Positions 50,477-58,825 of a stretch of DNA of 64,000 nucleotides are shown piece by piece. A program made the position numbers and the translations under genes. Under the pieces are notes generated by a model. The model saw only the letters and a list, made by a program, of their open reading frames with translations, ran no database searches and was not told the origin of the DNA. The stretch is taken from the NCBI GenBank assembly GCA_965262235.1, contig OZ253504.1, positions 3,348,001-3,412,000 of the forward strand, in the 5' to 3' direction. Positions within the stretch are counted from its first letter, which is position 1, and each line of letters opens with the position of its first letter. Origin of the DNA: CATQGW01 sp965262235 (GTDB taxonomy: Bacteria > Chloroflexota > Dehalococcoidia > Bin125).

Positions 50477-51853
50477 ATGGTCCGCCTCTCCGACCTCCAC
50501 CCCGAAGAAGCGGAGCATCTGAGGAGCTGGCCGCCGCTTCAGATCGAGCCGGGGGAGTGGATCACGCCCAAGCCGCTGCGCGAGTCGACGATCGCTCTGA
50601 TCACCACCGCGGGCCTGCATCGGCGCGATGACGTGCCGTTCGCGTCGGGCGCGGTGGACTATCGGATCATCCCCGGCGACGCTGACTTCGCGGATGTCAT
50701 CTCCTCGCACTTGAGTTCCAACTGGGACCGCTCGGCGCTCGCGCAGGATCTGAACGTCGTGCTGCCGATCGAGCGCCTCAGGGAGTTGGCTGCGGCGGGC
50801 GAGATCGGCGGCGTGGCACGCTGGCACTACTCGTTCATGGGCGGGGTCCCGCGCGCCGATCGGCTGGAGCCGTACGCCCGCGAGGTGGCGGGCCTGCTCA
50901 AGCGCGACGGCGTCGACGCCGCCGTGCTCATACCCGTTTGACCGGCCTGCACGCGCGCCGTCGGCGCGCTCGGCCACTACATCGAGCGTGAGGGCGTGGC
51001 CACGACCAGCATCTCGCTGGTCCGCGAGCACAGCGAATACATGAAGCCGCCGCGCGCGCTGTGGGTGCCGTTCTACCTCGGCCGCCCGTTCGGCGTGCCC
51101 GACGACCCCGACTTCCAGCGCGACGTGCTGCGCGCCGCGCTCGACCTGCTACCGACGCTGACCGAGCACGGCATCGTCGACTATCCAGTCGAGGCGCCCG
51201 ACGACTCGTTCTCCCACACGTGGGCCTGCCCGGTCTCGTTCGAGGCGTCGGACGCCGACTCGTTGGGCGCCCGCCTGCGCGGCGAGGCGCAGCGGCTCGC
51301 GCCCTGGTGGCGCGAGACGCACCGGGCTCGCGGACGCACCCTGGTGGGTGCGAGCGCGCCGCTGCCAGACGGACCAGACCGCGAAGTGACCGTGCCGCAG
51401 CACGTCGACACGCTGGCCGCCGCGCTTGTGGACGTCGCGGAGGGCGCGCCGCTCGACACGCCGCCTGTGATCGAGCGGCCGGCCGGCTCGAACCCCGCCG
51501 AAGCGGCAAATGAGCTTGCCTGGTCGCACCCGATGCCCTTCCTGCTGCGTCACCTCGTGCAGGACCTGCGCTGCTTCTATCAGGAGGCCGCGGCGGGGCA
51601 GCCGGGCGCGCAGGCGCCGTCGCATCGCGCGTTGAACGAATGGATCTTTGGCGAGACCGTGCTCGGCGAGGCGATCATCGAGATGGGCCGCCGGCTCACC
51701 GAGGCCGGCGATCCACGCCTGCGCGCCTTGCGCTTCTGGTCGATCCCCGAAGGCTTCTGGCCCGATGACGACGAGGTTGTCACCGCTGCGAGCATGACCG
51801 ACTCACTCGCGCGCGCCGACGCCGCCAACAAGCTGTTCGCGCCGCGCCAATAG
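50477..51853 (+). CDS. Selenoprotein of the glycine/sarcosine/betaine (GrdB)/proline reductase family, in-frame UGA
   Basis: Read through UGA at 50939-50941, this is a 458-residue GrdB-family protein. It starts at ATG 50477 with AGGAG 8 bp upstream. The first part (IALITTAGLHRRDDVPF, YRIIPGDADF, DLNVVLPIERLRELAA) is the standard domain. DAAVLIPV is followed by UGA, then PACTRAVGALGHYIEREG, where relatives have U or C in a U/CxxC redox motif; so Sec155 with Cys158. The rest (YLGRPFGVPDDPDFQ) continues to 51853. A strong hairpin follows the UGA. Classical GrdB is anaerobic, but free-standing members exist in aerobes with unknown substrates. Standard annotation would split it in two. Confidence 0.9.
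50944..50975 (+). promoter_or_regulatory. Putative SECIS hairpin of the GrdB-family gene
   Basis: An inner perfect stem GCGCGCC (50953-50959) and GGCGCGC (50963-50969) with loop GTC is flanked by an outer GGCC/GGCC pairing. The apical loop starts 18 nt after the UGA and its first base is G, as expected of bacterial SECIS. Confidence 0.68.
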
Positions 51854-51941
51854 CGACGCACAATTGAGGCGTTGTCGGAGGCGTTGTCGGGGCGGCGACC
51901 GACTAACTTGCGGACGAACGCACTGGTGAGGACCAACCCAC

Positions 51942-52781
51942 ATGACACAGCGAACCGACGCCTACCCCGAGCTTGACCGCGACCTGCGCTTCTTTCCGCT
52001 CGGCGTCGAGCAGCCGCGGCAGCTCAGCGCGGAGCAGATTCAGCAGTACAACGACAAGGGCTACATCTTCCCGATCGACATCTTCTCGAAGTCCGAGATC
52101 GAAGTGATCCGCGGCTACTTCGACGATCTGCTGCCCAAAGCGATGGACGCCGGCTGGAACAACTACGAGCTGACCAACTGGCACAAGCACTGCCGCGGCG
52201 TCTGGGATGTCGTCACCGACAGCCGGATCATCGACGTGATGGAGGACATGCTGGGCGAGACGGTGATCCTGCGCCACAGCCATCTGTTCGCCAAGCTGCC
52301 CGGCGACGGCATGCGAGTCAGCTGGCACCAGGACGCGTCGTACTGGCCGCTCTCGCCCAGCAAAGTCGTCTCCGCCTGGCTGGCGCTCGATGATGTCGAC
52401 CTGGGCAACGGCGCGATGCAGGTGATCCCCGGCTCGCACCACAACGCGCAGGTCGCCTTCCAGGACAGCGCTGCCGACGAGCACAACGTGCTCAACCAGA
52501 CCGTGCCCAATCCTGAGGACTACGGCGACCCGCCGGTCGCGCTGGAGCTGCGCGCCGGCCAGATCTCGCTGCACAGCGACTGGATGCTGCACGGCTCCGA
52601 GCCCAACGAATCGAACCGCCGCCGCTGCGGCCTGGCGATGCGCTACCTGTCATCCGATGTGCGCGCCTACAACGGCTGGAACGCGCACTCAATCGTCTGC
52701 CGCGGCTCCGAGCCGACCGGTCACTGGGCCAATCACCCGCGCCCGGACGGTGAGTTGATTCCCGTCAAGAGCGCCGAATAA
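51942..52781 (+). CDS. Phytanoyl-CoA dioxygenase (PhyH) family protein
   Basis: A 279-residue Fe(II)/2-oxoglutarate oxygenase. The metal-binding HxD is in RVSWHQDASYWPLSPSKVVS and the distal His in SLHSDWMLHGSEPNESNRRR, with the last Arg likely binding 2-oxoglutarate. LALDDVDLGNGAMQVIPGSH is a standard PhyH block. The substrate is unknown; bacterial PhyH enzymes hydroxylate many small molecules. It starts at ATG 51942. Confidence 0.9.
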   Translation: MTQRTDAYPELDRDLRFFPLGVEQPRQLSAEQIQQYNDKGYIFPIDIFSKSEIEVIRGYFDDLLPKAMDAGWNNYELTNWHKHCRGVWDVVTDSRIIDVMEDMLGETVILRHSHLFAKLPGDGMRVSWHQDASYWPLSPSKVVSAWLALDDVDLGNGAMQVIPGSHHNAQVAFQDSAADEHNVLNQTVPNPEDYGDPPVALELRAGQISLHSDWMLHGSEPNESNRRRCGLAMRYLSSDVRAYNGWNAHSIVCRGSEPTGHWANHPRPDGELIPVKSAE

Positions 52782-52832
52782 GCGGCCGCATCGCAAGGTC
52801 ACCAGTGGTCGCCTGCGGAAGCTCTGAATAAC

Positions 52833-52872
52833 TCTCCCCCCGCCATGCGGGGGGAGAGGGGATCCGACTTGT
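52833..52872. repeat. REP-like GC-rich hairpin
   Basis: CTCTCCCCCCGCC and GCGGGGGGAGAGGGGATCCG arms, same family as at 2521, between the PhyH gene and smpB. Confidence 0.7.
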
Positions 52873-52974
52873 TTAGAGGATTCCCAAGCTCGCCCACCAA
52901 CGCTCTGCATCCTGAGCACGCTTCATGACCGTGAGTCTATGAACGGCGACCCCACTCCCACATACACTCCGTGA

Positions 52975-53508
52975 ATGGCGACGACATCACGAGCCAAGGC
53001 GAAGCGCAATGCGCGGGCCGCGCGGCGCGCGGAACAGACCGACCCCGAGCGGGCGAACAACCGCGTGCTCGCGCGCAACCGCCGCGCGACCTGGCAATAC
53101 GAGATCACGCAGCGGATCGAGGCCGGGATCGAGCTGCGCGGCAGCGAGATCAAATCGCTGCGCATGGGCCGCGGCTCGATCGCTGAGGCCTACTGCCGCC
53201 CGCGCGGCGGACAGCTGTGGCTGATCGGCGCGCACATCGCGCGCTACGAGCCGGCCGGCGAGCAGAACCACGAGCTGACCCGCGACCGTCGGCTGCTGGT
53301 CCATCGCCGTGAAATCCACCAGCTGGAGGCGGCGTTCGAGCAGCGCCGGCTGACCCTGGTGCCGCTGCGCCTGTACCTGAAGCACGGCCTCGTCAAGCTG
53401 GAGATCGGCGTGGCCCGCGGCAAGCGCGAGCACGAGAAGCGCCAGCGCATTCGCGAGCGCGAGACCAACCGCGAAATCGCCCGCGTCCTCCGCCAAAACA
53501 ACGTCTGA
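52975..53508 (+). CDS. smpB: SsrA-binding protein SmpB
   Basis: A 177-residue SmpB that brings tmRNA to stalled ribosomes. RRATWQYEITQRIEAGIELR, GSEIKSLRMGRGSIAEAYCR, RRLLVHRREIHQLEAAFEQR, LTLVPLRLYLKHGLVKLEIG and KREHEKRQRIRERETNREIA are all standard. Its stop TGA (53506-53508) is the first three bases of a 17-bp direct repeat that recurs at the methylase stop codon. The tmRNA gene is 4.9 kb downstream. Confidence 0.97.
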   Translation: MATTSRAKAKRNARAARRAEQTDPERANNRVLARNRRATWQYEITQRIEAGIELRGSEIKSLRMGRGSIAEAYCRPRGGQLWLIGAHIARYEPAGEQNHELTRDRRLLVHRREIHQLEAAFEQRRLTLVPLRLYLKHGLVKLEIGVARGKREHEKRQRIRERETNREIARVLRQNNV

Positions 53509-53522
53509 GCCGCGCTGGCGGC
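53506..53522 (+). repeat. 17-bp direct repeat, left copy (candidate attachment or recombination site)
   Basis: TGAGCCGCGCTGGCGGC, starting at the smpB stop codon. An identical copy lies at 56719-56735. Together they bound the ParB/nuclease/methylase cassette. Confidence 0.8.
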
Positions 53523-53524
53523 CC

Positions 53525-53672
53525 GCAGTCCGCGCATGCCGACACGGGCCGCGTCAAGCGTCGCACGGTCGTCGATCCCGCGACGCCCGAGGACGTGGAT
53601 GCGATGCGGAATCTGATCGAGGGCACCGACATATTCTCGCAGGCGTGCAGCGCGGAGAGTCTCGCGCGCCAC
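53525..53672 (+). pseudogene. Internal fragment of a CoA transferase related to 56809-58245
   Basis: About 150 bp align with 57573-57720 at roughly 80% identity, encoding DAMRNLIEGTDIFSQACSAE against DAMWHLIEGADVFSQSYRAE. It lacks both ends and starts three bases after the 17-bp repeat. It is degraded relative to the intact gene and probably came in with the cassette or from an older duplication. Confidence 0.78.
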
Positions 53673-53719
53673 GGGGCAGACACGCTAGAGTTCACAGAAC
53701 TTCCCTCAGGAGCGGCCTC

Positions 53720-54877
53720 ATGGCGAGTCCAGCCACACATGCCACACGTGGCGAAGAACCATCGTTCACCCCCGAGTTCCTGCCCGTTGGGGAGCTTCAC
53801 CTTGACGGTAAGAATCCGCGCATCCAGCAGGTCGGAGTGGACCTCGACCAGGAGCGCATTCTCAAGATCCTTTGGGAGGAGTACTCCGTAGACGAAGTGG
53901 CGCTGTCCATTGCGCAAAACGGCTTCTTCCCTCACGAGCCCTTGTTCGCCATCGAGGAGGGTGGCAGGCTCGTGGTCGTAGAGGGCAATCGCAGGCTCGC
54001 GGCTGTCCGATTACTCCGTGAGCCCGACCTCCGGGAACGCCTTCGTGGAGAAGCGTTGCCCACGATATCCGTAGAAGCGATCGCCAAGCTCGACTTCGTT
54101 CCTGTCATCCGCTGCAAGCGCGAAGGGATTTGGCAATACATCGGCTTCAAGCACGTGAACGGACCACAGGCATGGACATCCCTTGCCAAAGCCGAGTACG
54201 TCGCTTGGGTGAAGAACGAAATCGGCACTTCTCTTGAGGACATCGCCCGCACCATCGGTGACTACCACTCGACAGTCACGCGGCTATACCGAGCATACAT
54301 GGCCCTGAAGCAGGCAGAAGATGAGGGCGTCTACGATCGCAAGTGGCGGACTCGGAAACACTTCTCATTCTCACACCTCTACACCGGCCTGGACTACCAA
54401 GGCATACGGGATTTCACCCGTATCGCCGATCTCGACCCGCCCAAGGCGAGGCCGATCCCCAAGAGCAGACTCAAGGAGTTTGGTGAGCTGTGCGTCTGGC
54501 TGTGGGGGGACACGACACATAACACAGTTCCTCTAATCAAGAGCCAGAATCCCGACCTCCGCGATCTTGATGGAGCCCTCCAGAAGAAGGCCGGGCTAAG
54601 TGCTCTCCGCGCTGGCTATGGCATCTCTGTCGCGGTCGATATCGCCCGTGGCGACACCGCACTCTTCCGGGAGGCGTTGCTCAAGTCAAAGCAGTCGCTC
54701 CAGAATGCCCGCGCGAAGGTAGCAACTGGATTTGAGGGCGAAAAGGATTTGTCAAGGGAGATGGAAGAAATCCTCGTCATCGCCGATGCCCTTGACGACG
54801 ACATGCGGACGATCGCGATAGACCCCCTACAGAGGCAGCGAGATAGGCGACGACGCCGGAGAGCCCAGAGGACATAG
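53720..54877 (+). CDS. ParB/Srx-fold protein with helix-turn-helix (cassette gene 1)
   Basis: A 385-residue protein starting at ATG 53720 with AGGAG upstream. Residues ~20-100 form a ParB/sulfiredoxin-like domain: FLPVGELHLDGKNPRI, a helix VDEVALSIAQNGFF, and VVEGNRRLAAVRLL, which is the GERR-like motif of ParB nucleases with N for E. LEDIARTIGDYHSTVTRLYR (about 172-191) looks like the ParB helix-turn-helix. The C-terminal half is helical, with a very basic end (RQRDRRRRRRAQR). It may bind or nick a specific DNA sequence, or NTP, as part of a modification or defence system. Stop is 6 bp before gene 2. Confidence 0.8.
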   Translation: MASPATHATRGEEPSFTPEFLPVGELHLDGKNPRIQQVGVDLDQERILKILWEEYSVDEVALSIAQNGFFPHEPLFAIEEGGRLVVVEGNRRLAAVRLLREPDLRERLRGEALPTISVEAIAKLDFVPVIRCKREGIWQYIGFKHVNGPQAWTSLAKAEYVAWVKNEIGTSLEDIARTIGDYHSTVTRLYRAYMALKQAEDEGVYDRKWRTRKHFSFSHLYTGLDYQGIRDFTRIADLDPPKARPIPKSRLKEFGELCVWLWGDTTHNTVPLIKSQNPDLRDLDGALQKKAGLSALRAGYGISVAVDIARGDTALFREALLKSKQSLQNARAKVATGFEGEKDLSREMEEILVIADALDDDMRTIAIDPLQRQRDRRRRRRAQRT

Positions 54878-54883
54878 CGGCGG

Positions 54884-55864
54884 ATGGTAGGTCTCATCGT
54901 TCCGCCGGCGTCCGCCGACGCAACGGAACACGCTGACTGGCTTGAGTTGACGGCGGCGGTCACATCTGACGCCACTCGTTCAAGGCAGCATCTAATCGCA
55001 GCGATCCGAAGAACGGGCTCAATCGATGGGACTCCCTCCACCGAGGACCTAGACGATGAACCGCTTGATGAGCTGGTTGAGCGGGAGGATGAAGAGCTTG
55101 AGGGAATCGCCGACGCCGCCTTCGAACAACTGGCGAGGCGCGAGAGCTACCTCGGCGCGCACTACCCGTTTGCCGTTGGCGGGACGGTGCAAGCCAAGGA
55201 TGGTGCTCTGGCCTCGCCCTATCTCTTCCTGACGGCGCTGACGAAGTTCAACCCGACGCTGAGGGCATCGGAAGAGAGCGGCGCCTCGCTCTTTGAACGC
55301 GTTAGCAGGACTGCTCTGGTGGAATACCTCGGCGGCGTAGAAACCGTGCGCTCCTACGACTTTGGGTTTCCCCGACGCGACGGCCCGAAGGCGTTCTACG
55401 ATGCTCTTGAGGCTCTGTGCCAGCAAATGGGTGAGGGGCTTGGCTGCAAGGTGAAAAGGCCCAAGACAGCCAGCGTCAAGGACGCGAAGCTTGACCTCGT
55501 GGCATGGCTACCGTTCGAGGATGGCCGTGACAATCAACTTAGCGTATTCGGACAGTGTGCAGCGGGGATGGACTGGTCTGAGAAGGTCAATGAGCTTCAG
55601 CCAGTTGACTTTTGCCGCATATGGTTGAAGGAATCCCCGGCGATGAGTCCCCTTCTCGCTTTCTTCGTGCCCCGGCAGGTTGAGGAACGCCGCTGGTTTC
55701 AGGTTAGCGTTGGGGAGCGACGCATTTTCTTCGACCGGCTCAGGATCGCCCGCTTTCTCGGCAGGCTCGACAAGGACCTCGCCAAGCGCTGCGAGTCGTG
55801 GACGGCGGCAGCTATCGCAGTGGGTGACGCGGCCGGCGCCCCCGTTGCTGACGCGACATCCTAG
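54884..55864 (+). CDS. Probable PD-(D/E)XK-like nuclease (cassette gene 2)
   Basis: A 326-residue protein, not matched to a named family. The first 160 residues are helical and acidic. The core AKLDLVAWLPFEDGRDNQLS then VFGQCAAGMDWSEK (Asp204, Gln224) follows the pattern D-x(about 15-20)-(E/Q)xK-like seen in restriction-endonuclease folds; Gln and Ala replace usual Glu and Lys, so catalytic competence is uncertain. The position between a ParB-like gene and an adenine methylase fits a restriction role. It ends 2 bp before the methylase ATG. Confidence 0.6.
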   Translation: MVGLIVPPASADATEHADWLELTAAVTSDATRSRQHLIAAIRRTGSIDGTPSTEDLDDEPLDELVEREDEELEGIADAAFEQLARRESYLGAHYPFAVGGTVQAKDGALASPYLFLTALTKFNPTLRASEESGASLFERVSRTALVEYLGGVETVRSYDFGFPRRDGPKAFYDALEALCQQMGEGLGCKVKRPKTASVKDAKLDLVAWLPFEDGRDNQLSVFGQCAAGMDWSEKVNELQPVDFCRIWLKESPAMSPLLAFFVPRQVEERRWFQVSVGERRIFFDRLRIARFLGRLDKDLAKRCESWTAAAIAVGDAAGAPVADATS

Positions 55865-55866
55865 GC

Positions 55867-56721
55867 ATGAGGTTCGCGAGCCCGCTTCGCTACCCAGGCG
55901 GGAAGGCAGCCATGACGGGCATCCTGCGCACCATCAGGACCTTAAACGGCTTCAACGGTCATGCTGTGGCCGAACCGTTCGCGGGTGGGGCTGGTGCCGC
56001 GCTTACGCTTCTCTATTCTCGGGAGACGCATAAGGTACACATAAACGATCTCGATCCCGCCATCCACGCCTTTTGGTTCTCGGCGGTTCACGACAGCGAG
56101 GCGTTGCTTAATCTCCTCGATCAGACGCCGGTGTCCGTCGAGGAGTGGAAGCGTTGGAGGGATGTCTACCGAAGTGGCCGCGCCTCGCCTCTTGAACTGG
56201 GGTTTGCCACTTTCTACCTCAACCGCTGCAATCGGTCAGGAATCATTCAGAACGGCGGCGTCATAGGTGGGATCGAGCAGAGGGGGCGTTGGAAAATCGA
56301 TGCCCGGTTCAACAAGCTTGCCTTGAGGCAGCGGCTTGAACGAATCGCGGAGGAGTGCGACCGAATAGCGGTGTCGAACCTTGATGGCATCGACTTCATC
56401 GACACGTTAGATGCGGAATCGACGCTCTACTTTGTGGACCCGCCCTACTTCAGAAAAGGGCCCCTGTTGTATCTGAATAGTCTTAGTGATGACTATCACT
56501 CCAGTCTCGCTGAGAAGCTCCAGAGCATTGAGGAAGCGGCATGGGTTCTGACCTACGACGACTGTTCTGAGATCCGCGAGCTGTATGGAGAGTGGGCGGC
56601 GATTCATCCTTTCTCGCTTCGCTACTCGGCACGTGAGCGGCAGCAGGGACGGGAGGTCTTGATCACGCCTCGGTGGATGCACTTGCCAGAGGCCGTGAGT
56701 GAGGCTGCGGTGAGCTGGTGA
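55867..56721 (+). CDS. D12-class DNA N6-adenine methyltransferase (cassette gene 3)
   Basis: A 284-residue Dam-like methylase. Motif X is PLRYPGGK (residues 6-13), motif I AEPFAGGAGAAL (35-46), and motif IV DPPY (191-194) with flanking YFVDPPYFRKGPLLYL. ATFYLNRCNRSGI is typical of D12 enzymes. It would methylate adenine in a short target, protecting host DNA if gene 2 cuts it. The stop TGA is the first three bases of the right 17-bp repeat, so the insertion edge fixes the reading-frame end. Base use is less GC-rich than smpB and the CoA transferase. Confidence 0.93.
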   Translation: MRFASPLRYPGGKAAMTGILRTIRTLNGFNGHAVAEPFAGGAGAALTLLYSRETHKVHINDLDPAIHAFWFSAVHDSEALLNLLDQTPVSVEEWKRWRDVYRSGRASPLELGFATFYLNRCNRSGIIQNGGVIGGIEQRGRWKIDARFNKLALRQRLERIAEECDRIAVSNLDGIDFIDTLDAESTLYFVDPPYFRKGPLLYLNSLSDDYHSSLAEKLQSIEEAAWVLTYDDCSEIRELYGEWAAIHPFSLRYSARERQQGREVLITPRWMHLPEAVSEAAVSW

Positions 56722-56735
56722 GCCGCGCTGGCGGC
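56719..56735 (+). repeat. 17-bp direct repeat, right copy
   Basis: TGAGCCGCGCTGGCGGC, identical to 53506-53522, beginning at the methylase stop codon. It marks the right boundary of the ~3.2-kb insert. Confidence 0.8.
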
Positions 56736-56808
56736 GCGCTCGCGGAGTTCCAGTGGCTGGGCGACCAGGCCGAAGCCCGGCATCGGGCATGACTTATCTT
56801 CGGCTGAT

Positions 56809-58245
56809 GTGACGGTTCGGGACACGTTTGGACCCCTCATGCAGCGCGCCGACCTTGAAGCGATTTCGGAAGCCGCCGGGGTGCCGGCGACGACCACCCC
56901 GATCGAGTTCACGGGGCCCGACGATCCGACCTACCCCTCGCCGCTGCGGCTGGGCGAGGGGACGGCGGCGCTGCTCGCGAACGTCGCCGGCGCAGTCAGC
57001 GACATCACAGCCGCGACCGGCGGAACGCCGCAGTCGGCGCAGATCGATGTCGGCCATGCGCTCGTCTCGATCTCCAGCATGTGGGTGCTGCGGGTCAACG
57101 GCGTGCTCGCGGGCGAGGCGCTGGCCGACGAGATGGCCCCCGGCCAGGGCATCTTCCCGACCCGCGACGGCCGGCATCTCTATCTGCTCAGCGGCTTCGC
57201 GCACATCGTTGAGCGGACGCTCGAGGCGATCGGCTGCCATGACGTGACGCGCCTCGCCGAGCACGTCGCGGAGCGCGACTCCGCCGAGCTTGAGGCGGCG
57301 CTGGTCGAGGCGCAGCTGACCGGCGTCGTGCTGCGCGACGCGGAGCAGTGGTCAGCCCACCCACAGGGGCGGCTGCTCGCGCAGTCGCCGGCGGTGCGGG
57401 TCGAGCGGATCGGCGACGCCCCGCCCACGCCGCTGCCGGAGGGCGCGCAACCGCTCGCAGGACTGCGCGTGCTCGATTCGACGCGCGTGCTGGCCGGGCC
57501 GACGATCTCGCGCACGCTCGCCGGTCTCGGCGCCGATGTCCTGCACGTCGGCTCGCCGCACGTGCCCGACCTGCAGTCCGCGCAGGCCGACACGGGCCAC
57601 GGCAAGCGTCGCGCGTTCGTCGATCTGGAGACGCCCGAGGGCGTGGACGCGATGTGGCACCTGATCGAGGGCGCCGACGTGTTCTCGCAGTCGTACCGCG
57701 CGGAGAGTCTGGCGCGGCGCGGGCTGGGCCTCGAGGCGGTGGCGGCGCGGCGGCCGGGCATCATCTATGTCTCCGAGAACGCCTACGGCCAATCGGGGCC
57801 GTGGCGCGAGAAGCGCGGCTTCGACGGCAACGTGCAGGCCGCCAGCGGGATCGCAGCGCTGCACCAGCGGTCCGACCAGTTCGCGCCGGCGGGCCCGGCG
57901 ATGGCGATGAACGACTACTGCACGGGCTACTGGGGCGCGTACGGCGTGCTGGAAGCGCTCAAGCGCCGCGCGACCGAGGGCGGCTCGTGGCACGTGACGG
58001 TCTCGCTCGGCCAGACCGCGGCCTGGTTCCTGCGGATGGGCACGCCGCACGAGATCGGCGCGGATCATCCCGCGCGCGATCCGGAGATCGGCTATCGGCT
58101 GGCCGCGCAGTTCTCGGAGGATGTCGAGTCGGACTACGGGACGCTGACGCGTCTGAAGTTCCCGATCAGCTTTTCCGACACCGAGCCCGCCTGGTCGCGC
58201 ACCGTCAAGCCCGGCGCCCACGCCCCGGAGTGGCTGCCGCGCTAA
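56809..58245 (+). CDS. CaiB/BaiF (family III) CoA transferase
   Basis: A 478-residue family III CoA transferase starting at GTG 56809. It has an extra N-terminal ~150-residue region (SPLRLGEGTAALLANVAGAV, FPTRDGRHLYLLSGFAHIVE) before the core LAGLRVLDSTRVLAGPTISR. The catalytic Asp is in MNDYCTGYWGAYGVLEALKR and RRPGIIYVSENAYGQSGPW is standard. A fragment of a related gene lies left of the nuclease/methylase cassette. Function in acyl-CoA metabolism; substrate unknown. Confidence 0.9.
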   Translation: MTVRDTFGPLMQRADLEAISEAAGVPATTTPIEFTGPDDPTYPSPLRLGEGTAALLANVAGAVSDITAATGGTPQSAQIDVGHALVSISSMWVLRVNGVLAGEALADEMAPGQGIFPTRDGRHLYLLSGFAHIVERTLEAIGCHDVTRLAEHVAERDSAELEAALVEAQLTGVVLRDAEQWSAHPQGRLLAQSPAVRVERIGDAPPTPLPEGAQPLAGLRVLDSTRVLAGPTISRTLAGLGADVLHVGSPHVPDLQSAQADTGHGKRRAFVDLETPEGVDAMWHLIEGADVFSQSYRAESLARRGLGLEAVAARRPGIIYVSENAYGQSGPWREKRGFDGNVQAASGIAALHQRSDQFAPAGPAMAMNDYCTGYWGAYGVLEALKRRATEGGSWHVTVSLGQTAAWFLRMGTPHEIGADHPARDPEIGYRLAAQFSEDVESDYGTLTRLKFPISFSDTEPAWSRTVKPGAHAPEWLPR

Positions 58246-58415
58246 CCCGTGCCCCTCGGTCGGTGTCCTGCGACCTGCTCGACGAGCTGTTCGCCGCCGT
58301 GAATCTGAAAGCGAGCTGAGCAACGCTCGGGCCTGAGCGCGATGCCCGGTCCGGCCGCGCGATGCTGGGATTCGGATAGGATGGCGCTGCGCAACGATGC
58401 GCGAAGACAACACGT

Positions 58416-58774
58416 GGGGACGAAAGGGATCGACAGCGGCCGACTGATCTGTGGCTGCGCGCCGAGGTGGCGTTCCTCGCTAATCCGCGCCAACCTTTCC
58501 TTAACTGGCGAAACCAAGGAATTCGCACTCGCCGCTTAACCGCGGCGACGTCGCCTCCCGACTGCCGCCGAACCGGTGGGAGTGCGGCGCCATCAGTTTG
58601 GCCGCTCGCCGCGGGATGACGGGACCGCAGCGCTAAGACCATTCCGGATCACCTGGTCGTAACGGCTGGCCGACGCGCCGGCGACCGGGGAAAACTTAAG
58701 CGACGGCTACGCGCGTAGAGGCTGCGGGGAGCGACCGACTGGACGGGGAGTTCGATTCTCCCCCGTCTCCACCA
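58416..58774 (+). ncRNA. ssrA: Transfer-messenger RNA (tmRNA)
   Basis: Rescues stalled ribosomes. The 5-prime end GGGGACG pairs with CGTCTCC at the 3-prime end, followed by encoded ACCA (58774), and the T arm is GGGGAGTTCGATTCTCCC. The tag reading frame runs 58489-58539 and encodes ANLSLTGETKEFALAA, ending in the ALAA degron. GCC is the resume codon. Length 359 nt is normal. A TAGGAT -10-like box sits ~35 bp upstream (58376). It partners smpB at 52975. Confidence 0.96.
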
Positions 58775-58825
58775 CCACACCATCCAGACGCGCCCTGCGC
58801 GTCGCCGGATCCGGGGAGCGCAGCG

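Noticed and set aside
50477..51853. Two separate genes at 50477-50941 and 50996-51853
   Set aside because: They are the same frame with no ribosome site before the second; together they make one GrdB-family protein with UGA in the UxxC motif.
53595..53891. A gene starting MDAMRNLIEG
   Set aside because: It is the CoA-transferase fragment read into the 5-prime end of the ParB-like gene in another frame; no start signal or family support.
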